Shown here in pieces: positions 54,939 to 60,632 of a stretch of 60,632 bases of DNA. The position numbers and the translations under genes were made by a program. The notes beneath the pieces are model-generated. The model made no database searches and was not told the DNA's origin. It worked only from the letters and a program-made list of their open reading frames with translations. The stretch spans positions 1-60,632 of the forward strand of contig JAGYJT010000019.1 of assembly GCA_018401955.1 (NCBI GenBank), read 5' to 3'. Positions within the stretch are counted from its first letter, which is position 1. The number at the start of each line of letters is the position of its first letter. The DNA is from Chitinophagales bacterium (GTDB lineage Bacteria > Bacteroidota > Bacteroidia > Chitinophagales > CAIOSU01).

Positions 54939-54946
54939 TATCTTTG
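54939..54946 (+). promoter_or_regulatory. mtaB: Bacteroidota -7 box at mtaB (leaderless start likely)
   Basis: TATCTTTG exactly matches the Bacteroidota -7 consensus TAnnTTTG and ends 6 bp before the mtaB ATG. Transcription would begin at or next to the start codon. No clear -33 TTG is seen at the usual distance. Confidence 0.5.
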
Positions 54947-54952
54947 CACCCG

Positions 54953-56290
54953 ATGAACAAGAGCGTAGCATTTCACACGTTTGGTTGCAAACTGAATTAC
55001 TCAGAGACCTCGGCTCTTGGCCGTAGCTTTGCCGATGCGGGCTACCAAAAGGTGGAGTTTAATGAAGATGCTAGCGTGTACGTAATCAATACATGCAGCG
55101 TTACCGAGTTTGCCGACCGCAAATGCAGGCACTTGGTAAACAAAACCCGCCGCCAGGCACCCGATGCCAAAATAGTGGTAATAGGTTGCTATGCTCAGCT
55201 TAAGCCAGAAGAAATTGCCGCTTTTAAAGGCGTTGATTTAGTGCTGGGCGCTAAGGAGAAGTTTAATGTTGTGCAGCACGTTGAGGCATTGGCACCTCAA
55301 CAAGAAGTGGCTGAAGTGCACGCCTGTGCCATTGAAGAAGTGGATTTTTTTACCGATGCCTATTCGTTTGGCGACCGCACCCGTACGTTTTTAAAAGTGC
55401 AAGATGGTTGTGATTATAGTTGCACCTTTTGCACCATTCCACTTGCCCGTGGCCGCAGCCGCAGCCCTCGTATTGAGGCAGTTATTAAGCAAGCCCATGA
55501 GATAGCCCAAAGTACTGCCAAAGAGGTTGTGCTTACAGGTGTAAATATCGGTGACTTTGGTAAAGGGGTAAGCGGGGCTAAAAAGAGCGAAGAAGCTTTT
55601 ATTGATTTGATACGGGAGTTGGATGAAGTGGAAGGTATTGAGCGTTTCCGCATTTCATCTATTGAGCCCAATTTGCTTACCGATGAGATAATAGCCTTTG
55701 TGGCCCAAAGCAAACGCTTTATGCCGCATTTCCATATCCCTTTACAATCAGGCAGCAACAAAGTTTTAAAAGATATGCGCCGCCGTTATCGGCGTGAATT
55801 GTATGCAGAGAGGGTAGCTACCATAAAAAAGTTGATGCCCCATTGTTGTATTGGAGTTGATGTAATTGTGGGTTTCCCTGGCGAAACGGAGGAAGATTTT
55901 TTAGAGACATACAATTTTGTTAATCAATTGGATGTTAGCTACTTGCACGTATTTACTTATAGTGAGCGCGCAAATACGCCAGCTGCTGAAATGGGTGGGG
56001 TAGTACCCATGCAAGAGCGCCGCCGCCGCAACGAAATGCTTCGTATATTGAGCGATAAAAAACGCAGGCATTTTTACAGTGCGCATTTGGGTAGCGAAAG
56101 ACCAGTGCTTTGGGAAACCGAAGTCGAAGGAAACTACCTTCAAGGCTTTACCGATAACTATGTAAAAGTTAAACGCCCTTACGATATTAAGAAGGGCAAT
56201 ACTATTGAAACTGTTGCACTAACAGCTATTGATGAAAGTGGTGATGTGCTGATAAAGGGCTTCACCGAGAACCACAAAATTACACTATAA
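54953..56290 (+). CDS. mtaB: tRNA t6A37 methylthiotransferase MtaB
   Basis: A radical-SAM methylthiotransferase that adds a methylthio group to N6-threonylcarbamoyladenosine at tRNA position 37. It has the UPF0004 N-terminal domain (TFGCKLNYSETSALGR, VINTCSVTEFADRKCR, VVIGCYAQLKP), the radical-SAM Cys triad in QDGCDYSCTFCTIPLARGRS and a TRAM-like C-terminal region. The start is ATG 54953, giving 445 residues; a TTG at 54944 is also in frame but would leave no room for the promoter box. First gene of a tight cluster with the Lgt-like gene. Confidence 0.95.
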   Translation: MNKSVAFHTFGCKLNYSETSALGRSFADAGYQKVEFNEDASVYVINTCSVTEFADRKCRHLVNKTRRQAPDAKIVVIGCYAQLKPEEIAAFKGVDLVLGAKEKFNVVQHVEALAPQQEVAEVHACAIEEVDFFTDAYSFGDRTRTFLKVQDGCDYSCTFCTIPLARGRSRSPRIEAVIKQAHEIAQSTAKEVVLTGVNIGDFGKGVSGAKKSEEAFIDLIRELDEVEGIERFRISSIEPNLLTDEIIAFVAQSKRFMPHFHIPLQSGSNKVLKDMRRRYRRELYAERVATIKKLMPHCCIGVDVIVGFPGETEEDFLETYNFVNQLDVSYLHVFTYSERANTPAAEMGGVVPMQERRRRNEMLRILSDKKRRHFYSAHLGSERPVLWETEVEGNYLQGFTDNYVKVKRPYDIKKGNTIETVALTAIDESGDVLIKGFTENHKITL

Positions 56291-56302
56291 GCACAACGTA
56301 CT

Positions 56303-57484
56303 ATGTTTTCACGTTCCTATGCCAATTTATACTACTTAGTTTCCGATCTGTTTGGTATTGAGTTACCAGTGCTTAAGCTTTTGCAAAGCTTCGGCTTCTT
56401 TATGGCGTTGGCGTTTTTGGTAGCGGCCCTGTTTCTTTATTTTGATTTAAAACGGAAAGAAAAGGCAGGCTTAATTAAGAGCTACATTACAGAGGTAGAG
56501 GTTGGCGCCCCAGCAACACCTTACGAGTTGATAACGAATGGTATACTTGGCTTTTTAGTGGGTTATAAGCTGATTGATTTGTTTGTCAATTTTGATTTGC
56601 GCATCGTCAATCCTCAAGCTTGGTTGGTATCTGCAGAAGGAAGTATAGTGGGCGGCTTGTTTGGGGCTGTTTTGTTGGCCGGATTACGTTGGTACGAAAA
56701 AAATAAGGAAAAGCTTGATAAGCCCAAAAAGGTAATGGTTGAGCTTAAACCGCACCAACAAATTGGCGACATAGTAATGATGGCTGCCCTTGGCGGTATT
56801 CTAGGTGCAAAGTTGTTCTATTTGTTTGAGTCGCCCGGAAACCTTGAGGAGTTTTTGAAAAATCCGTTGGGTTCTTTTTTTGGTGGATTGACTATTTATG
56901 GTGGATTGATAGTAGGAACGATAGTAGTAACGTTATTTGCTCGCAAACGCGGCATCAATATACTTCAATTGGCTGATTCTGCCGGTCCAACCTTGTTGCT
57001 GGCTAATGGTATTGGTCGTTTAGGATGCCATACTTCGGGCGATGGAGATTGGGGCGACCCCAACCTAGCACCCAAGCCTGAATGGTTGAGCTGGATGCCT
57101 GATAGGTGGTGGGCATTTGATTATGCACACAACGTAAATAGGGTAGGCATTGAAATTCCGGGATGTGTAGAAGATTATTGTACCGTGCTTGAAACCCCAG
57201 TGTACCCAACCCCAATATATGAGTTTGCCATGCTGGGCATATTGTTTACCATATTATGGAGTGTGCGTAAGCGCATAACCATACCAGGTGTAATGTTCTC
57301 ATTATATTTAATAGTGAATGGCATTGAGCGTTTTACTATTGAACAGATAAGGGTAAATACTAAACTAGATTTTCTTGGATTACCCCTAACGCAGGCGGAG
57401 TTTATCGCTATTTGTTTTTCATTGGTAGGGTTAGCTGCGTTGCTGTTTTTTGTGATACGTTATAAAAAAGCATCTAATACATAA
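56303..57484 (+). CDS. Prolipoprotein diacylglyceryl transferase-like protein, divergent
   Basis: A 393-residue polytopic membrane protein of the Lgt family, longer than the usual ~270. It keeps the arginine of the GRLG motif, GIERFTIEQIRV near the C-terminus and a PTPIYEF segment. It differs at positions important in E. coli Lgt: the HGG histidine is Tyr here (LTIYGGLIVG), and the GRLGNF.NGE asparagine and glutamate are Cys and Asp (GRLGCHTSGDGDWG). A soluble-looking insert of about 50 residues follows. It starts 12 bp after mtaB and ends 11 bp before a GT2 gene. It may be a specialised lipid or protein acyl transferase; the normal Lgt role is uncertain. Confidence 0.85.
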   Translation: MFSRSYANLYYLVSDLFGIELPVLKLLQSFGFFMALAFLVAALFLYFDLKRKEKAGLIKSYITEVEVGAPATPYELITNGILGFLVGYKLIDLFVNFDLRIVNPQAWLVSAEGSIVGGLFGAVLLAGLRWYEKNKEKLDKPKKVMVELKPHQQIGDIVMMAALGGILGAKLFYLFESPGNLEEFLKNPLGSFFGGLTIYGGLIVGTIVVTLFARKRGINILQLADSAGPTLLLANGIGRLGCHTSGDGDWGDPNLAPKPEWLSWMPDRWWAFDYAHNVNRVGIEIPGCVEDYCTVLETPVYPTPIYEFAMLGILFTILWSVRKRITIPGVMFSLYLIVNGIERFTIEQIRVNTKLDFLGLPLTQAEFIAICFSLVGLAALLFFVIRYKKASNT

Positions 57485-57495
57485 AGCGAGCTCAC

Positions 57496-58209
57496 TTGGA
57501 TAAGATTGCAGTAGTTATACCAGCTTACAACGAAGAGGCTTCTATTGCTGCGGTAGTGGCATCGGTACATACTGCTTCGCAAGAGGCAGGTATTCATTAC
57601 TGGCCGGTGGTAATAAACGACTGTTCAAAAGATCGCACTGGCGAAATTATCAGTCAACTACCGTGCACGGCTATTCAGTTACCCATCAATTTAGGTATTG
57701 GTGGTGCCGTACAAACAGGGTACAAGTATGCTTTACTCAATGGCTATACCCATGCAGTGCAAGTTGATGGCGACGGCCAGCACCCACCTACAGAGCTTTT
57801 AAAGCTTTATACAGAGATGGAGCAAAAAGGTTATGATGTAATGATTGGCTCTCGTTTTCTTGATGGTACAGGTTTTCAGTCATCTTTTACACGCAGGCTC
57901 GGTATTAATTACTTTAAGCGATTAAACAATCTATTGGTAGGTGTTACTATAAACGATAGCACTTCGGGGCTTAGGATGCACAATGTAAAGGCGTTGAAGG
58001 TAGTGAATAAAGATTACCCTGATGAATACCCTGAGCCAGAAGCGATTATCCTGTATATTAAAAACGGCCTAAAAATAGGAGAGGTGCAAGTGGAGATGCA
58101 AGAGCGACAGGGTGGAGTATCATCAATTGATAGTATAAGCGCTGTATACTTTATGGCTAAGGTAACCATTGCTATATTGTATACCTACATTCGTTTAACT
58201 TTTCGCTAA
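57496..58209 (+). CDS. Family 2 glycosyltransferase, polyprenyl-phosphate type
   Basis: A 237-residue GT-A fold enzyme with IAVVIPAYNEEASI, VVINDCSKDRTGEI, VQVDGDGQHPP and GSRFLDGTG, closest to DPM1/polyprenol-phosphate hexose synthases. The initiation codon is taken as TTG at 57496, since no ATG precedes the conserved start. It lies in the tight cluster after the Lgt-like gene, with a DUF2304 gene 12 bp downstream, a frequent partner. Sugar and acceptor are unknown. Confidence 0.9.
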   Translation: MDKIAVVIPAYNEEASIAAVVASVHTASQEAGIHYWPVVINDCSKDRTGEIISQLPCTAIQLPINLGIGGAVQTGYKYALLNGYTHAVQVDGDGQHPPTELLKLYTEMEQKGYDVMIGSRFLDGTGFQSSFTRRLGINYFKRLNNLLVGVTINDSTSGLRMHNVKALKVVNKDYPDEYPEPEAIILYIKNGLKIGEVQVEMQERQGGVSSIDSISAVYFMAKVTIAILYTYIRLTFR

Positions 58210-58221
58210 AACAAGCCTGCT

Positions 58222-58587
58222 ATGCCACCTATCCAGATATTAGCTATTGTTACCAGCTTGGTATTTATGTTCTATATCAGTAGGCAGATAATTAAGGGAA
58301 AGCTACGTGAAGAGTACTCTTTTGTGTGGATATTTAGTACCGTTGTATTGTTGGTGTTTTCTTTTTGGCGCGATGGCTTAGAGATTGTGGCAAAAGCCTT
58401 AGGTGTGCACCAAGCACCCAACTTGGTTTTTACCGCAGCTATATTTATTATTCTGGTTTACTTATTGCACCTTAGCAAAGTAGCATCTAGGCTACATCAA
58501 CAAAATAAAACTTTGAGCCAAGAGTTGGCGATACTAAAGGAAAAGCTGGATAAAGTTGTGAAAAAAAATAACTCCGAAGGCAACTAA
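58222..58587 (+). CDS. DUF2304 membrane protein
   Basis: A 121-residue protein with about three membrane helices and a C-terminal coiled-coil (SRLHQQNKTLSQELAILKEK). The pattern KGKLREEYSFVWIFSTVVLL with a following W..G is typical of DUF2304. Such proteins are usually found with GT2 polyprenyl-phosphate glycosyltransferases, as here. Its stop overlaps that of the convergent MerR-like gene. Confidence 0.9.
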   Translation: MPPIQILAIVTSLVFMFYISRQIIKGKLREEYSFVWIFSTVVLLVFSFWRDGLEIVAKALGVHQAPNLVFTAAIFIILVYLLHLSKVASRLHQQNKTLSQELAILKEKLDKVVKKNNSEGN

Positions 58588-58919
58588 AGTTCGCCCCTAA
58601 TTTGAACCAGCAACTCTTTAAGGCTTAATAAGGTTTCCCTAATACGATGGTTATCAACCGAGTTTTCAGGGTTCTCTTTTAGCTTTTTCTTTGCCCCATC
58701 TAAGGTAAAGCCGCGCTCTTTAACCAAATTGTAAATGAGCTTAAGGTTATCCAAGTCTTCAGGGGTAAATAAGCGGTTACCCTTATTATTTTTCTTTGGC
58801 TTGAGGATATCAAACTCTTGCTCCCAATATCTAATAAGCGACGCCGACACGTCGAACATTTTAGCCACCTCTCCTATGGAGTAGTATAGCTTGGTTATTT
58901 CTTTTTCCTTGTATGGCAA
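58584..58919 (-). CDS. MerR family transcriptional regulator
   Basis: A 111-residue MerR-type protein: YYSIGEVAKMFDVSASLIRY, WEQEFDILKPKK, GNRLFTPEDLDNLKLI, then a coiled-coil C-terminus. It lacks metal-binding cysteines and is typical of the short Bacteroidota MerR-like proteins. It lies 10 bp after the capA-like gene, so the two are likely co-transcribed. Confidence 0.9.
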   Translation of the reverse strand: MPYKEKEITKLYYSIGEVAKMFDVSASLIRYWEQEFDILKPKKNNKGNRLFTPEDLDNLKLIYNLVKERGFTLDGAKKKLKENPENSVDNHRIRETLLSLKELLVQIRGEL

Positions 58920-58929
58920 GTAGCTTAGA

Positions 58930-60066
58930 TTATGGTTTCCTTAAAATTAAGTTATTCCCTGTAAACTGCAAGTTTGTTTCCGGAAAATCACTTTCGGTAA
59001 GCTTCTTTAATTGTGTATAACTCTGTGATTTATCATCGGCTTTAGGGCCTCCCTCACCGTGCTGTACAAAGTTATGTACTTTGGCGTAAAGAAAAGTGCC
59101 ATCAGGCTTGGTAAATACTTCCACAATAGGAGCAAGGTGTTTGGGTGAACTAAGGCTAAAACGCGCATAAGTGGCAAAGTTGCCTAAGCTGTAGCAGATA
59201 AATCTATCTTTATATAGTTCTGTGGCACGCAGCAGGTGGGGGCCGTGGCCGAAAATTACATCAGCACCGGCATCAATCATACGGTGGCTAAACTCATAAA
59301 CATTGCCACGGTTCTCGCCATAAAATGTTTCTGTTTCCCGTGTTACATGCTGGTGGTCTATACCCTCGGCCCCGCCATGGAACGATACTATTACCACATC
59401 GCAAATGCTATCAAGCTCGTGCACTATACTCTCTGCGTACTCAAGGTCTGTAATTTGCAGAGTATATGAGTTTGGCGAAAAGGCCACGAAGCCATACTTT
59501 AGCCCACCTTTTTCAAAGGTAGTGTATGGCCTTATAGTTTGCCCTGCATGGTGTATACCAAGGCTATCGAGTAGTGCTATGGTAGTTGTTCTGGCAGGGT
59601 TACCAAAGTCGCCAGCATGGTTATTGGCCAGCGATAGCATATCAAAACCAGCCTCTTTAAAATAAGGGGCATATCGCTCAGGCATTCTAAATACATAGCA
59701 CTTGGTGCTGTCCTTGCATTTTTTTGAAGGTTCACCGGCATCCAAAAAACAACCTTCAAGATTGCCAAATGCTAGGGTCGCATTATTTAGCAGCGCAGTA
59801 ACAGCATCAAGCAAGTTGCGCCCATCATTAGGTGGTAAGTATTTAGTTGATGGAAATGATGTGCCAAGCATCATATCGCCAACACCAGCAATGCTAATGG
59901 TATCGGGCTTTATGAGCGTATCTATGTCGGCATTTACCAAACTGGCATTTATTGAGTCGGCTCCATTTACCGGCAAGGGTTGTTGCTTTTTGGTTAAACT
60001 TGTGTCTTGGCCCAATAATGATAGCCCTAACGATAAAAATAGGAGCAATGAAATGATATAGCGCAT
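58930..60066 (-). CDS. CapA family protein (PgsA/CapA-like metallophosphatase fold)
   Basis: The start is set at ATG 60066 (378 residues) for signal peptide MRYIISLLLFLSLGLSLLGQ; six codons upstream are also open. CapA-type motifs: SIAGVGDMMLGTSFPS, AFGNLEGCF, MLSLANNHAGDFG, VIVSFHGGAEG, DVIFGHGPHLLRA and SLGNFATYA. The fold is calcineurin-like; family members act in polyglutamate or capsule handling. It lies upstream of a merR-like gene. Exported, with the target unknown. Confidence 0.9.
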   Translation of the reverse strand: MRYIISLLLFLSLGLSLLGQDTSLTKKQQPLPVNGADSINASLVNADIDTLIKPDTISIAGVGDMMLGTSFPSTKYLPPNDGRNLLDAVTALLNNATLAFGNLEGCFLDAGEPSKKCKDSTKCYVFRMPERYAPYFKEAGFDMLSLANNHAGDFGNPARTTTIALLDSLGIHHAGQTIRPYTTFEKGGLKYGFVAFSPNSYTLQITDLEYAESIVHELDSICDVVIVSFHGGAEGIDHQHVTRETETFYGENRGNVYEFSHRMIDAGADVIFGHGPHLLRATELYKDRFICYSLGNFATYARFSLSSPKHLAPIVEVFTKPDGTFLYAKVHNFVQHGEGGPKADDKSQSYTQLKKLTESDFPETNLQFTGNNLILRKP

Positions 60067-60236
60067 AGTGTAGCTTAATTGCAATGGTTACAAATTAACA
60101 CATTTCTTACAAAAACATTCTAGCTCACATACAGTGAGTTATACTAAGCAATATATTGTAGGTGCAATGTGCAGCAACCTACACTCGTTGTTGACGTATT
60201 GGTAATTGATTATCGGTAATAAACCTAAAACAACAG

Positions 60237-60590
60237 ATGAAAACCTTTTACACTTTTCTTATCCTAGCATGTATTTTTTCAGTTAACGCTGTAGCCCAGG
60301 GCAATAGCAAAATGGAGGAAATAGTAGTTAAAACAGCGGTGTTTTGCGACCATTGCAATTATTGTGATAGCTGTAAGCCGAGAATTGAAACGGCCCTATT
60401 TGCGGTTGCCGGGGTAAAACAAGCAAAACTTCATATTGAAAGTCAAACCATCAAGATAGTTTACAATACAAAGAAAACCAGTAAAGCAGAAATATTAAAT
60501 GCCATATTAAGCAGCGGATATGCTGCCGATGGCCTACAGCCTAAGGCTACAGACTATGCCCGGTTGGAAGGATGCTGTAAACGCAAATAG
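60237..60590 (+). CDS. Exported HMA domain protein with four clustered cysteines
   Basis: A 117-residue protein with signal peptide MKTFYTFLILACIFSVNAVA. The HMA-like domain (about 26-95) carries CDHCNYCDSCKPRIE, i.e. four Cys spaced CxxCxxCxxC where one CxxC is usual, followed by KQAKLHIESQTIKIVY. The C-terminal GCCKRK adds two more Cys. It could be a periplasmic or outer-surface metal chaperone or sensor. No metal transporter is adjacent within the window. Confidence 0.85.
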   Translation: MKTFYTFLILACIFSVNAVAQGNSKMEEIVVKTAVFCDHCNYCDSCKPRIETALFAVAGVKQAKLHIESQTIKIVYNTKKTSKAEILNAILSSGYAADGLQPKATDYARLEGCCKRK

Positions 60591-60632
60591 ATTAACGATA
60601 ATTAACTGAAATGAGCCTGTGCTTAATTTGTT

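Overview
The window is a piece of chromosome from a member of the Bacteroidota. Eight of its proteins end in Por/type IX secretion (T9SS) type A sorting domains. Several carry SprB-type or PKD repeats, or Bacteroidota-style lipoprotein signals. Shine-Dalgarno sequences are weak or absent, and at least one start (mtaB) sits right behind a Bacteroidota -7 box (TAnnTTTG). The genus cannot be fixed from the sequence. No rRNA, tRNA, CRISPR array, complete insertion sequence or phage gene was seen.

Layout. 1-8366 (+): two tandem M43 (cytophagalysin/pappalysin-like) metalloproteases exported by T9SS. The first is cut by the window edge and carries 13 SprB-like repeats. 8442-14030 (-): three tandem paralogues that join a c-type-cytochrome-like domain with atypical CX3CH/CX4CH motifs to a two-lobed type II copper monooxygenase (PHM/DBM-like) domain and a T9SS tail, each with its own terminator. 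14225-20727 (-): SUF iron-sulfur assembly, transcribed sufB, sufC, sufD, sufS, sufE, sufT, then a bacilliredoxin. sufB is separated from sufC by a 334-bp spacer of dyads and short repeats. 20957-22172 (+): a lone cytochrome oxidase subunit III and a small EF-Tu domain III-like protein. About 22.2-22.5 kb: a MITE-like element against the terminator of a VIT/VWA-type T9SS protein (22513-24684, -). 24929-30553 (+): a giant alpha-2-macroglobulin lipoprotein with an intact CxEQ thioester motif.

30554-31496 is a 0.9-kb gene-poor stretch with three copies of a 33-bp box and decayed coding relics. 31497-32831: small hypothetical proteins. 32858-35365 (-): fabI and two duplicated short-chain dehydrogenases. 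35703-41492 (+): a 1929-residue adhesin/beta-helix T9SS protein. 41962-44958 (-): a BNR/Asp-box propeller protein with both a lipobox and a T9SS-like tail. 45045-46674 (-): a tandem pair of an unrecognised secreted family. 46757-50624 (+): a methyltransferase, a 32-residue mini-protein with its own terminator, and a seven-module hybrid histidine kinase. 50734-54122 (+): a TPR protein, LemA and three TPM-domain proteins. 54186-54864 (+): a UPF0175/DUF3368 toxin-antitoxin pair. 54953-58587 (+): a tight cluster mtaB, divergent Lgt-like protein, GT2 glycosyltransferase, DUF2304. 58584-60066 (-): capA-like and merR-like genes. 60237-60590 (+): an exported metal-binding HMA domain with four CxxC-spaced cysteines.

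How it fits together. Much of the window encodes the cell surface: T9SS-exported proteases, copper/heme enzymes, adhesins and an anti-protease lipoprotein. It is interleaved with housekeeping blocks (Fe-S assembly, fatty-acid synthesis, tRNA modification). The most unusual content is the triplicated cytochrome-PHM fusion. Next are the Lgt-like protein with altered catalytic positions beside GT2/DUF2304, the unknown secreted pair at 45-46.7 kb, and the non-coding repeat structures at 19.0, 22.2 and 31 kb.
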